Assembly (NCBI GenBank): GCA_008360955.1
Contig: LUCM01011233.1
Location: 51,532 to 115,531 of the forward strand
Reading direction: 5' to 3'
Source of the DNA: Fasciolopsis buskii
Lineage: Eukaryota; Platyhelminthes; Trematoda; Plagiorchiida; Fasciolidae
DNA length: 64,000 nucleotides
Numbering within the stretch: the stretch's first letter is position 1; the number at the start of each line of letters is the position of its first letter. Under the pieces are notes generated by a model. That model did no database searches. It saw nothing but the letters and a program-made list of their open reading frames with translations, and was not told the origin of the DNA. Of the stretch, positions 42,001 to 55,028 are shown piece after piece. A program made the translations under genes and the position numbers.

Positions 42001-42132
42001 TCGTGAACCTCTTAGGGTAATCCGTAAGAGACTGTCAGCTTAATAGTAGATTTGATAACCGGTCGCGGTGCTCAAAAGCCAAACCGCCGTTCATAAAATT
42101 TCCACTTGTAATCAGGTGACAGCCATTTTGGC
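36086..42132. other. 6-kb spacer of the inverted repeat, no gene seen
   Basis: This 6047-bp core lies between the arms. The longest frame is 38422-38817 on the minus strand (131 codons); it has no domain I recognise and is within chance. A (TA)n tract sits near the middle. I see no polymerase, integrase, transposase or capsid-like sequence, so a full-length autonomous element of the Polinton/Maverick type is not supported. Confidence 0.6.
39815..39850. repeat. TA-rich microsatellite
   Basis: AAATATATATG and then TGTATATATATATATATATG, an interrupted (TA)n tract inside the spacer of the inverted repeat. Confidence 0.85.
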
Positions 42133-43729
42133 TTATACAAGCAATCCAGTTTTATTTGGTAACCACTGTTACAACCTTTACAAAAGAAACAATGGATACT
42201 GCCAAAAATGTAAAAGAAATGGATTTCGCCAAACTTTTACTATCTTCTATTATCTGGGGCGTACCGGTCGGTGGCCCATATGTCACTAATTTATTCTACT
42301 CGGACACGCACATACTTACGCGGTCGGCTTGACCGAATGCCGTCGAAAGAATTATATTTCAGTTGGGGCTATTTATATGCGTAAGTTTCTCGCTGGCATT
42401 CTGAGGACTTGAATCTGTGACGATCGGCCAAACCAGATGAGCTTTGATATGTTTCCTTACGTGAATTTTGCAAAAACCCTGAGGCTTGAATATTTGATTT
42501 ATCTAACAAAACCCCAAACAATTTGTACCCCCGGTTATTATCCGCCCAATTTATTGTGTGATTTCGGATTTGAGCTATCATTAAGTACTCCCATTTGGTC
42601 CAACTTTTATGAGCTAAAACACATGGATCACTGCTGATTAACTGGCAACCTGAAATGTGTTGCTTTTGGGGTATACCGTTTCCAGACAGGGTTCGCTCCC
42701 GGAAAAAGGTCATACAACTAATCCAGCTCGCGCATATCAAGCCGAACAATTCAAACGGTCAAACTCATAACTCTCTGTTTTTACCAAGTGAAATTGCAAT
42801 TGGGCCGTTAGTCACTCATCTTTGACCTTATTCGTAATAGGGGGCTTGCCAGGTGGAAGGCCGAACTAGTTGTGGTGCCATTTCTGTAGAATTAAATTTC
42901 GGGTTACTAATTTCACTTTGGATTTTCTTAAGTGTATGCGATTTTTTTCTCTGTTAAATTATGTTTGCATAGAAGCGGCTGATATACCACATGGATTGCA
43001 GCCATCTCGGAAGAGCCCTCATCTTCTGTGCATTCAGGCAGAAATGAGGAGTGATTAAGCACTGGAAGCAGGTACCAGTTTCTCTAGTACCGACAAGTTT
43101 AAGCCAAACAAATCATTGAAAAAATAACTTTGGCTGTAGTGCCAACCGTAATTCCCCGTTTATAGGTTTTGACTTTTACATTCAACGAAAGAGCAACATT
43201 GGGACTGATCTTGTAGGAAAGAGTAATACAACGAACACCAGTGGCTTTTTATGGTGTGCTGGACACGGGTAAGGAGTGGCTTGTAAACTGAGGTTTATTT
43301 ACCCTTTTTATGAACTAGACAACGGATATCGCAGGAGCAATGATTATTGAAACCTGACCAGATATCTGCATTCCGATAGTCTCAGTCCCGTTGTAAGGAT
43401 ATCGCAAAATCCATTCTGGTTATTACTGATAGAATTATCCTCTGTTTTATGTTATCCACGGATTTAACGTCTTCTGCGGCCTGAGGACAGCAGCCTTCAA
43501 ATCCCTTGAAACACTATCGACTGTGAACCGTTTGATCGGTATATCAAATGTGAGGTCTGGGTTGTTGTTTAGAAACTTTAGTGAAATTATCCCACCAGAA
43601 TGAAGTGAACTACAAACGGCTTTAAGTGAGTAGGAAATTGAAGAATTATTTGTCAAACATCAGTTTGCCTAAAATTTCGGCTTGAAAAATCGAGCGCTGT
43701 GGGCTAGTGGCTTTTTATCAAGGTAGAAT
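42133..43729 (-). repeat. right arm of a 1.6-kb inverted repeat
   Basis: This is the reverse complement of 34489-36085 with two substitutions and no indels. The flanks differ completely from those of the left arm: GACAGCCATTTTGGC lies inside 42133, and TGATGCAGTTG lies outside 43729. With about 99.9 % identity, the duplication is very young, is kept alike by gene conversion, or arose during assembly. Confidence 0.95.
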
Positions 43730-46700
43730 TGATGCAGTTGTCTAAATGAGCTTCCCTTTTTTCTTCAGAATTTTGTCATTTACGTTTATGTAATATACTC
43801 TCTTGTTTACAAGAATTGAAATGCTGAAGAAAAGTGCCATAACGTTTATTCTCTGAAACGTTGTGTGATACTGCGGCTTTTTTAATTTATCAATAGTTAA
43901 TATTAAATATTTTATTGCTGTTTGCGTGGAACTATGCACCTTAATTCTTGACTCTGTGTGTAGGTTTAAATAAAGTAGTCTTTTTATTCATGCACCAAGC
44001 ATATAACAGTGACCGTAACATTTGGAAAACTATTTGGATTCATATCACACCAGTTGCATCTCTACTTCTTCGCTGCAGACTGCATTCGTGTGCGAAAGCT
44101 GTTAAGTCATTCCAGTAACATCCGGTCCGAAAAACACGGATGTGATTCTGTTTGAGATGATGACATGTTTTTATCTGCGAAGCAGTTTTGTGCAGAACAT
44201 TTTAGTTGAAAAGCACTATATCAATACATTGCAACCAGTAAGTGGTAATAAATAAAATGTGGAAATCCTCTTCAGTTTTTTTGATTTTCTGAGTCAAGTT
44301 CGCTTCTTACCAGCTGATTGTCAGTTTTGCGCGAACTTTCAGTACTATTTCCGGGTGCAAATAAACTTTGTCCTGCAGAAATCGTTAAGATCGGCTAACA
44401 GCTAAAGAAGCTAATGAACCATTGATTTGGAGAACCGTTGAGTTGAGTATGAATTTTCCCGGCTAACTGAGTGCTTCATAGTTCCGGACAGGGATGAACA
44501 TATTCGACCAACTGCACTCCGGATTTCTCGCTTTTAAAATTTTCAAATAATTTTCGTTTGATGACAAAAGTGAGTTGTTGAATGAAATTCTAACTTAGCA
44601 TGATCAAGCAAGCAACTGTTTATAGCCGATTTTTTAACGAATATCGGTTTGGAGTGCTACGAATCACCAAATCAGATTCACAGCTCAGTTACTCACGAAT
44701 GCCAACATAGTGAAGAGTCTGTATCAAGGTGGGTGTTTGGCCCTTATGAGTTTTATTTATCACAAATTGGGGGATGGGTTTAGAGGCAGTGATATGTGAA
44801 CGTGGACAAAATACAACGCGACTGGTTTTATCATTTCCCAAACTATCCATTCAGAACTGTGGCTGATCGTAATGCACTTATAAATGTGCATATTGCTACT
44901 TTATGATAACCACAAGAAGCAATATACTAGTCTCGCCGTTATTGTACTCCGTCGCGTATGCCTACTCGGTACTTTTCTGACAGCTGATTTTTATGTTTTC
45001 ACCTTTCAAAAGCCTGTCATCATGAGGATGTCATTTCAATGAAGAAAATGTGAATTAATCAAGAATCCATTTTTATGGCCGCGACATTGATCGTTGGTTA
45101 TTCCTTATGGGTTAGGCAACATTAGGCGTTAGAGGGGAAGGCCAAGAAGTTGGTTCATATATATGTTGCTAAATAATAGCATCATATATTCAAGAGAAGA
45201 GCATAAATTTTGAAATAGTAGTTTCTGCAAGTTATTCAGGCATCGTAATTTCGATAATTAAGCTTTTAGGTATACTGAATTTTAAGGCGCAGCTGCATGA
45301 CATCATATTTAATTTGCCCAGCAATATCGTCTCCATAGAGCAAGTGAGATTTACACGAAAGGATTTACCCTTCGTGTTGGCTGTGATGATTCAAGAGAAT
45401 AAAGAGCGTTCAACAAATATTTTCCTTGTTTAACGTTGCTTTATGCTTTTGGCTGGATATATTCCTCTTATCAATTAAGTTTTCCGGGGTGTTTCAAATG
45501 ACTAATTCCATGAACTCGTTTAAGAATGTAGCACCACTTTCACAATGCAGAGTAGGCAGAAACAGATTAGCCGGCAAATCGTATTTTACCTTGATGGAAA
45601 TGGTTATGAATGGGCCTGGAATCCTTCATCGAGCAAGCAGCTGAATTACACCTAATCAAAGGAACATGATTCATGGTACACATTATAGAACAATAAGGTA
45701 TGCTATCTGCTACGAGGTGATGTGTAATACAAAATGCATCTGATCTGTGCTTAGTGCAACGGATGAATGCCCATTCAAACACCAAGAACATGGAGGTGAC
45801 GGTGAACAGACTTCTGGATCACAGTAGTTTCAAAGATGTACAAAAATCTATTTTTGCTGATCAGGTCCGACAATCTGATTAATGCGACCCATGTCTGCTT
45901 GCTTATTTTACATGCCATAAATAAAATTCTGTGTAGATCAACTTGTGACCTCATTTGGTCTATTATCCAGATGGGAAACTGATTTTGATATGATCCGTTT
46001 TTGAATCCTGATTATTTTTTAGAACGATGTCAACTCAAAGTGTTAGCTCACTGAATCTGATCTGGGGATTTGAAAACAGGGTTGATAAGAGCTTGACGAA
46101 ATATTGCCTTCAGATGGTGTATCAAAGTAATGTTTATCTCCGGAAGAGGTTTACCACTTTTTCCCAGGCGTTTGCGGAAATAGTTCGAAGCTATTTATGT
46201 TTTGCTACTCTTTTTTCAGAGGATGAATATACGGTACTCTAAGGTCAGATAGTCGATGTCGAAATTGGGTACACGTAATGTGCATTAGTGATGAATCCCA
46301 AAGTAGGCCACAGAAGAGTTACATTGCATAGAGGGATTTCGGTAGATCTAATTTACCATGATATTCAGTGAATGTTCGCATCCATTTAAACGCTAATTTG
46401 CCTGAAAATATTTCCTGTTAAAACTGTTGCTCATAATGTAATTCAGTGCTATTCATGTCCTAAAGGAACAGACCGACCGGTTTATTGGTTGCCATTTTTT
46501 GCTCAGGCTTTGAAACAGTGTCATATTCTTCAGGTATCTCAGTCGCTTTTGCGCGTCTCGAGGAGAAACAAGGCTGTTTAACGGGAAGGTCACAAAACAT
46601 TTGACAGCTGTGAATTCGAGACCTCCATAATTCTAGTAGGTAATCTTTTGCTTCTTAATCTTAGAAGGTATAAGATTCAAGTTGTCCAGTCTCTGTAAAA

Positions 46701-49700
46701 ACCTTCTTGTCCAATCCATGGGCTGACCAAGTAACGATGGAAATTTAAACAGCTGAACTAGCCTATTTTCCTCGTGGTATCGGAGTACTGTCAAAATTAT
46801 TCCCAGGTGTCATTCGACAAGATTACCAAGGTCACATTTGCATACTCGTAAAAACTGACCCATGTTGCATTGCCAAATTTCTGGTGTGTACTCTAAGGAC
46901 AACGTATCATCTAGGAAATTATCTGCAGTATTTGGGCAGATATGCACTTGTAAAGTCCTTTGAAAGCGAGGCACATTTTTACCCAGTTTCGAGTGTTTTT
47001 GACAAACAATCTGGACCGAACGGGGTTTTGAGGGCATCAAAAAGTCGAAGCTCCATGTGATGAATTTCTATATGCATCTTAGAATACCTCGCAAATCAAT
47101 TCATTCAAGACTGCGATTATTTGGAGCTACTTCTTTCAAGTTAAGGGTCAACAAAATGTGAAGAGAATTGCAACCGAGTGACTTCGTACGGGAAGATATA
47201 ATCACAAGGATAGTCAAAAAACAACAATTATTTTGTTCTTGCCAAAATTGTGGTTGCACATTGAGTTACTGCTTCATAATTGGAAGTTCCTAGTGATGGC
47301 AATGGTGAATGCAGTCAGCAAGACTCAGATAATTACAACGTGATTAGAGTCGGGACTGTCCAGCTACTAATCTTCATGGGTTGACTGAATAGACTAATTT
47401 CACCTGTTTGAGCTTCATTCCTATGTTTGCAATGTCACCTTGAAAATTCCACTTCAGTGGAAGTATATGAGATTAGCCGGCCGAGCCAATCGGCCCAGAT
47501 AGAAAATTCATCAGCCCGTCTACAGAACTGAAATGTGAACCACTGAAAATCTCTGTTTTACTGTGCCTAAACCATGTGTGAGTGATCGACGTTGCTTAAG
47601 TTGGTCATAGAGTTCGTTTCGTCCGGATAATATCCTTAGACCGTTTCACTTTCTCCCTAGAGATAATTTGACAAGAAATCTATTTTAGCAAGGCATAATC
47701 TAAATAGATACAACGCAGATGTTTAGGTTGGGCAAATATCGAATTATTTTCCGGTGTAATCTGAGTTTCCTGGATTTCTTTTATCAAAATTACGAACACT
47801 GTATTTCAGCTGCCAACCCGTATCATTTTGGAAGAAAATTTTAGTGACACAACTGAGATTAGCCACTTCGTGACACAAATCAATCCATAGTAAACGTCGA
47901 AATAAACAGTGACGAAAATTTTGTCATGAGCAAATAAACTTATCCTCATCAGAATACAAATAGGTAGCTGGAAGCCCCGCGTAGGAAACCAAACCTCAAA
48001 TGGTGCATTGAGACAGAAATTTCAATATGACGAAAGGGATTTCAAATACAGCAAAAAAGGGCTATCACTAGATCATGAAAAGCAGTCGAAATCCCCAGCT
48101 AATCCAGAACAGATTTGCTGAAGTTCATTAGAGAAGAAGTCAGACGTACAGGTGGTTATATGCAATCAATAACTCATTTCGTTGAATAACAAATGTGCTC
48201 CTCAATGGCGTACATTTTTCCAGCATTATTTCCCGATACAGAAGTGAATTACTTGCGTATGGTCAAAATGAACCCCGGTAAATTCGAGATTTGAATATCA
48301 GAACACGAAGTTGAGCTCAGAGCTCTTTTGAATCTTCCATTAGGACTGAAATAGATCTCGCGCTCCGAGGAGCTTTCTAGTAGAGACCCATAAATAGACA
48401 CAAAACGGGATTGACCGCAATCTAGGAAATTCTGCTCAAAATAAAACGATTTCAGACTGACAAGTCGGATGTAAGGATTATTCATGCACGGCAGATTTGG
48501 ACTCACAAATACAAATTCTGAGGAATTTAAATTGACTTTGATTGACGGAATTTCGGAACTCATATTGGTATTTGCCTAAGTTGCGCCTGCTAATCCTCTA
48601 TCAAAACTATGTCTGCGAGAACACAAATAAGTGAAATTGGGTCTGATTTCCTTCAAAACGGCAAATTTTCACAGGAAAAATTCGACGATGCAGTTGTATC
48701 ACCGGGGGACTCCCAACTCAAGTGGATTGTAAAAGTCATTTCTAGAGAAATTCCGATGAACTTTCATCTGTCAAAAAGTCAACTGCGATCTTGTAAAATA
48801 GGAACCCGTATTTCCTTTCAAAAGTCTATAAGGATGGTATTAATGAAATGAGCACATCACTTTGAAATTGATGGACCGCTATGAAGTGCATGATCTGTTT
48901 TAGGCGAAAACACCAGAATGTGTTAATTCACATCCAATTTCCTACTGAGAGCCAAATATGTTGTAAAATCTCATTTGCAGCTGACGCTTATTCTAGCACC
49001 TACAGTCGGTTTTCTCGGTTCTCGTTCAATCTCATAACGCTTAATCGAGTGAGGACGATCAAAATGGAGTCTAGCCGTTCAGCACGACAATTTCGTTTAT
49101 TTATCACGGTCAAACTGTTTATACAAGTCCACACAAGATACAGTTCCTTAGCAGACTCTCCCTCCGCCTAACGGGCTCATTATCTGGTCTCTAGTCTTCA
49201 CCATGAATGCCATCACCGAACCCGAAATCAAACCACTTCCACTCAGTCCGTGGACTAGGGTACTTGGCTAACTCGACGCTTGTTCTCGGCCTGCAGTCGG
49301 CCCAGTTCTAGCCCACATCAGATAGGTTTGGGCAGTCCGTTCTGTTCTTCTGGGTATAATCGTGTTTCGCTCGTGCATGACTCATCACACCGAACCTAGG
49401 TGACCTTGGACTTTTGGCATTCGCACGTAGCCTCCCGTTGCAAAATCTTTCTATAGAATTTCACAGTCTTCCGACCGATGTAGATTCGCACAAGTAGAAG
49501 TACAACAAGTCTAATTGATGTATCCGTTTTACTGAATCATAGACACTTTTTGTTGAAGGTTACAACCTCGCCTACAGTTTCGACCGCAAATCATATCTCG
49601 TGGTTTGTTCTACAGAAAAACAAATCTGAGTTTGTCAAACATAGTGTCAGTCCACCGCAAATACACCCTGCATTGGTAAAAGACAGGAATCTTTGTAAGG

Positions 49701-52700
49701 CCTATCTGATTTGTATTGAATCCAGGCATCACGTGGTCAACCTATTTACATAACGTGATCGTTATTTTCTAAATTGGTGCTTTACTTTTCCTAGAAACTT
49801 AACTGAATGTCAACAAACCCTGCTGTATTGATCTATCTATGGAGTATCTAAAGGAAACTAGTTTTCCACCGTATGAATGGTTTAAGCAGCATGATGAACG
49901 GAGGTAGGCGGATTACTGATGACTCATTTGGTCATCCTGACCGCATTAGACAATTACCTATTCGCACAATGGTTGACCACCTACATATAAGTCTGTGATT
50001 TGAAGGGATTGTGTTACCCGTTTATTGAGAACATCGGAAGCAACAATGGTCGACATTTATTCTAGAAATTTAGATGTAACTTTTGAAATGTCCCTAACCA
50101 ATTGCATCCAAACGAGTGCTTGGAGGAGTTTTCAGAAAACGAAACTACTAAACCGATGTTTCATTTTTGTTTCCTTTAATGACTGCTTGAGGATCATTCA
50201 ACAGATTTCGCCGAACATGACACACACCGGAAGACCTTGCCGGCAGTAAAAGTCCAACTCAGTAGAGAGGTTGAAGCTGTGGACAAGCCATAGGTTGTCA
50301 GAATCGGGATGTTTGTCACTCTAGATAGGCAAACTATTACGACCAGATTTCGACAAACCACAATGTGATTCGGAAAAGCTTGCGCATTCCTTATGGTCGA
50401 CGCGTGATTCTAGTACTAATGCGTTTCATTCTGGGATGATGGTAAACGGAGTAGCATCAGCAGTCGGACGATGTAATAAAGCAAGGAGCGCTATCATGCA
50501 TCACTTGTGCAATCAATTGTCGGTTTTTTCTATCGAATAATAGTACTGAGTTGTTTATGGGATAAATATCCTTAGTGAAAAAAGATAACCATAAAGGTAA
50601 TTGCCACGCCTACAACTGAGCTAGTTTTGCAGGTGTTGATACGTTTTGAGCATAAAAAGAGCAGAACTTATATACAGACCGAAAGCAATATTGCTCTTGA
50701 TTGCACCATTTGAAGCCTATTGTCTAAAAGGCAATGGCAAGACACATGTCAGTGATAGAGTTGCGAAAAACAATACGTGAAAAATGAAAAATCAAGTTTT
50801 AGGGAAGAACCAATGGAGAGGTGCTTTACACATATTGGGAATGATATAATGTTAACAACTTAGCGTTTTGGTAGATGCAATTCGCCAACATTTACACTAC
50901 TGTGGGTAGTCAAATTTGATTATAAAATTGTCTTGTCCATGGTAGTCGAGACGTTGGCAAATTACACCGACCAATAACGTTGCGTCATTAGCACTTTATA
51001 TCATTCACAATAAAAACCAGTACTTGGAGCATCGATTTTTCAATACATTTCTCAAGTCATTCGGTCTTCACACTTCACAGATAGGTGGGCTGGGTTTGCA
51101 AATCTCTGAGCGGTTGTTCTTTTGAAAAATCTAACAAAACTATTGCAGTTCACGTCCACGTAAAAGTGGTAGCAGGGTATGGTAAGTAACAATTGTTTTA
51201 TTTTTTCAGGTTCTTTTATTATTGACTTTAGTGTATTCAGCCCAAAAAATTCAGAAAGGGCATTGTTGCATCTTGGGCATTATCATGAACAATAATAAGG
51301 AGAATGTGAATGTTACACAACTATTCTCCCAGTAAATCGCAACTCGAGACTAAATCAGGAAGGAACCTCAAAGACCACAGAGGTACTTGATAAATTTCTA
51401 TAAGCCTCATGTGGAGACATTCTTTCTTCTCAAAACGTACTTATTCGCAATATTAAGAGCGGAAAAATCTCGAACGCATATGGGTAGCAACCGTCGCACT
51501 GGACAGGATCTGGTGTTCTTTGACGTTTCCGAACTGTACATGTATATTGTTCTCTACTGTATTCGGCATCGTCGACCAAAAGCGACGGAAAAGATCAACA
51601 TGAATACCGATGGATTAGCGATGTCGGGATCCATCCCAGCGATTAGTCTGTCATCAATTCGCATTGCAGAAACCATTTCATCTAATCATAAACGAGTCTA
51701 ACATAGTCTGGTCAGGTAGACACAGTGAAACAACAGCTTACTTATTCATTCGGCTCCATCTATAAATTATTTGGGTGAAATGATCAACATGATTACGTGT
51801 ATTATTATTAATTCATTTTCTTTGCTGTTCGTCGTCTAAAATGTCGAGAGACTCACATAGTGGAAGAAGTTTTAAGAACCTAGTGAGCGAAGCAAGTGCT
51901 TATGAACATAAGCAAAATAATCAGTTAGCAGCGCTAAGTATCTGCGTTGGACAAAAATAACTATTGACTTTTCAATGGCTAAATAGGCAGTTGCTTGGAT
52001 TTGGATAACAAATTGTCGTATTCCCGTGTGCAGTGATCACACCAGCTAGGTGCTACTGACCAACGATAGACGTGTTCAACTTCGTGCAGTCTCTGCCAAA
52101 GGACCACAGGTTCAATCAGGCTGTCCGTTGTTGACCACCTTCCGGAAAATGATGCGCATTGTTATCTCGTTATCAAACTAAGAAAGCATAAAATGATAGA
52201 AGGGTTTGTAAGTGTTACAGAAGAGTGGAATTCAAATATGATACACTTTTCCATGGATAATATCTCTTCGAATTTAGGAAATCCATAAGTAAATAAATAT
52301 GCAGTCATTTGGCTGGACTCTTTCAATATTTACAACAAACATACCCATATATGCATGTAGGTCTCAAAAATTAAACAAACACTACATTGCTACTGACAAA
52401 TAATGCGAAACGTTGGATATTATAGTACAATTTCAGGGGGGAAAATGGTATTAAGAAGGGGCAAAAGTGTCACAGAAAGCCACATAGTTTCTGTTAAATT
52501 TTCTTTGATACTAACTCCGTGTGAACTAGGCTAAAAAGAACAACTGGGGATTAAAATGAATCTTCGTGCTAGTACGAATAAGATTACAGTAAGATAATGT
52601 TCGCAAATTCGCAAGCAAGGCATATGAACTGCAATGCAAGCTGTACAGGTTCCATAAGTATCAACCGAGGAAAATAACAGAAAAAAAACAGAAAAGCAAC

Positions 52701-52962
52701 ATGGACAGGTGACACCGAGGCATAAAAGGCTCACCAACATTATATAGCACAACAAACTGGCATAATCTTAGAATTCTACAGAAAAATCAGTGAAGCATTT
52801 AAATTTGCCCTGAACTTGGGGAGAACGACAAATTTAGCAGTAGTAGATTGAATGTTTTCATGAAACACATGTGATATGATCGCTCAAGTGACCATAAAGA
52901 ACTGATGGAAGCACTGTACAGCTGTTTCATCGTTGTTAGGAATCATGAGCAGTGCATATCGA
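43730..52962. other. no gene seen
   Basis: There are only short open frames on both strands, 104 codons at most, with no domain I recognise. I see no microsatellite longer than a few units and no second copy of any repeat here. It reads as non-coding or unrecognised DNA. Confidence 0.55.
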
Positions 52963-53036
52963 CCGCGTCCGAACTGGGACGCGAACCGGGGACGAGCGAT
53001 TCTGAGTCGAACGTCTTATCCATTAGGCTACCGGGC
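52963..53036 (-). repeat. tRNA-Arg-like SINE head
   Basis: On the minus strand the sequence reads as a tRNA-like unit. Its A box TAGCCTAATGGA lies in the context TAGCCTAATGGATAAG typical of tRNA-Arg genes. About 35 bases later comes the B box GGTTCGCGTCC, which fits the consensus GGTTCGANTCC apart from one position. The 7-bp acceptor stem does not pair, so it is not a functional tRNA. A more diverged second copy lies at 7225-7297 in the same orientation. Two dispersed copies with pol III boxes indicate a tRNA-derived SINE. The body and tail cannot be defined, since a sequence gap lies 60 bp away. Confidence 0.6.
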
Positions 53037-53095
53037 AGGCTATGAACGAATTGTTGAACTTCACCACATGATGTTGCACCGATCCGTCACTGAGT

Positions 53096-53105
53096 NNNNN
53101 NNNNN
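53096..53105. other. assembly gap (10 N)
   Basis: Ten N mark a join between contigs. The length is probably a placeholder. The gap is flanked by a SINE head on the left and a GAT-rich microsatellite on the right, both of which commonly break assemblies. Order and orientation across it are not guaranteed by the sequence. Confidence 0.99.
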
Positions 53106-53234
53106 TGAATGATGAGGAGGAGGAGGACGATGATGATTGATGATGATGATGACTGGTGATGATTGTGATGACTGGTGATGATGATCATTGATGATTATGA
53201 TGATGATTGATGATGATGATGATTGATGATGATG
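53106..53234. repeat. GAT/TGA-rich microsatellite
   Basis: Interrupted GAT repeats: GAGGAGGAGGAGGACGATGATGA leads into GATGATGATGACTGGTGAT-like units that recur three times, then more GATTGATGATGAT. Frames through it are low-complexity and not taken as coding. Confidence 0.9.
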
Positions 53235-53650
53235 TCAAACCAACATACAACATACAACAACATTGCCCACCCGATGTTCCTACGAGACTTCTGCAATGCT
53301 TCAGGTACATCGATGCTCGAACACACAGCCATCGAACGTCCTCATCGTAGTGGGGCTAGGACATTCAACGGTAAGGAACACCACGAACTGCGACATTATA
53401 AACCCTATCATAGGAGGAAAGCCGGGTGTCATGGCGGCGTCAAGTACGGTGCGGATTCGTGAAAGCGGTCACGACTCTTGCAAATCGTGATATAGTCCAC
53501 TTTCTAACACTTCTAGTAAATGTGCTAAGACTCTCGAGTTACTTAAAACAATTGACAGGCTTTAACATTTCACCACAAACGGCGAGTGCGGGCACAGGGT
53601 CCTGCCAGTTCTGAAAAGTTCCCCTGGTTTTTGAAGGTGGAATGCTCACC
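53235..53650. other. no clear gene; possible old repeat
   Basis: Overlapping plus-strand frames of 60-80 codons run through 53223-53614 and are relatively GC-rich. They may be a decayed mobile-element remnant, but no motif is recognisable and no second copy exists in the window. Confidence 0.3.
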
Positions 53651-53651
53651 G

Positions 53652-53688
<37 letters not shown>
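53652..53688. repeat. (TA)n microsatellite
   Basis: About 37 bp of alternating TA/AT with one AAA interruption near its start. Confidence 0.95.
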
Positions 53689-53689
<1 letters not shown>

Positions 53690-55028
53690 GTCACAACTCG
53701 GTGTATAGATCATGTCCTATCGGAACCATAGGCAAGAGCGAAAACAATGACCGAGAAAGAGGAAAGAAGAAACAATGTAGCGAATTCACCACATATGACA
53801 GTTATTTTATTCCACATAGCGACGTTATGAGCTGTCCATCGGGATCCATGATTAACCTCTGGGCTGCATAGTGCCCTGTTGCTCAAATCGAGGTAAAGGA
53901 TCCACTTTGGGGTTCCTACCCAAACGACCTAATTCACAAGGACGATTTGGGAATTCGTCTCGGCTGAATCCCACTTTCAAATAACGGAGAGAAATGGTGG
54001 GCCTACAGAATCTGTCGCACAGAGAGGACGTGATCAATACAACCCCAGTCAGTTAAATTCAATCTTTACAACCAATTCACCTAGCCAATGCCACCTCACA
54101 TCATCAACTAATAGGAAGAAAAAAGGATGAGAAACAGCGGAAGATCAACCACAGGGTAATGAGTTAAGGAACAATATAGAACAAAGATTATCAATGTAGA
54201 ACATTACTGACTACGATATTGAGTCATCTCACCCATTACACTCAACTACTACGTGGGTGGATCTCGTGAACCCCAACCCAGTAGTCTAACTGGACCTACA
54301 GTGGCCGGTCCGTTGGTTAAGCCGTTCATATTTTTCCCATGTCATCGACCAGTCACTTCAGTCCATTTTCTACTCATAACCTACTTCAACCAATAGCGTA
54401 GAACAAGACGTCCCAACCACCTTAACCTATTCTGATTCAGCGCCTCTTCAAAAGACTTAGCCTTAAAGCCTAGTACCTTACACCTGACCTGTTTTTGACA
54501 AAATTTCCCCGTCATATTCTACCATTACTACGAAAATATTGGCGCTCAAACACAGAAATTCTTCGGACATCATCTGTCAACAACGGTTGTTTCTAAGCCA
54601 TACCGTAGGCCCGATGCTGCAGTGAAAAATCCTTTTTTGACCGAAAAGCACAAGTCGCACCGATGTCATACGTGCCTCGAATCAGTAAACACCATTCGAG
54701 CCTTCCGTATACGCGAACACACTTCATCAGATATACAAACGGCTAATGACATATAACCCTACAGTAATCTACTGGCAGAGACATAAATCCCGAAATCGTC
54801 CTTAGTGTTCACAAACAGTTCAACCACTAGCCGAAACCAATCACTTTTGTTCTAGACAAGCATTCAAAATGCACAATCATTAACTAATTTCGTAATTTTC
54901 CACCCGAAAATTCGCATTATCAAGCTAGCGGAATTTCGCAATAATTCTGAACAATTCCTTGAAACGCAGTTATGCACAAACCTAGCAGATAGGTAACAAA
55001 ATAAATTTGTCGTGAAATAACCGCTTAC
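53690..55028. other. intronic or downstream DNA, no exon seen
   Basis: This follows the last PACS exon in transcript order, and its first bases (GTAAGCGG on the minus strand) are a good donor. The minus-strand frame at 53852-54037 (61 codons) is dense in charged residues and has the look of mobile-element-derived sequence. I cannot name it, and no second copy is present here. No further PACS exon is visible. Confidence 0.45.

Noticed and set aside
34489..43729. Polinton/Maverick-type giant DNA transposon
   Set aside because: The total length is under 10 kb, and no polymerase B, integrase, packaging ATPase or capsid sequence is seen.
54690..54730. Second hammerhead-like core on the minus strand (CTGATGA ... 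GAAG)
   Set aside because: The required GAAA is GAAG, and the flanking helices do not form.
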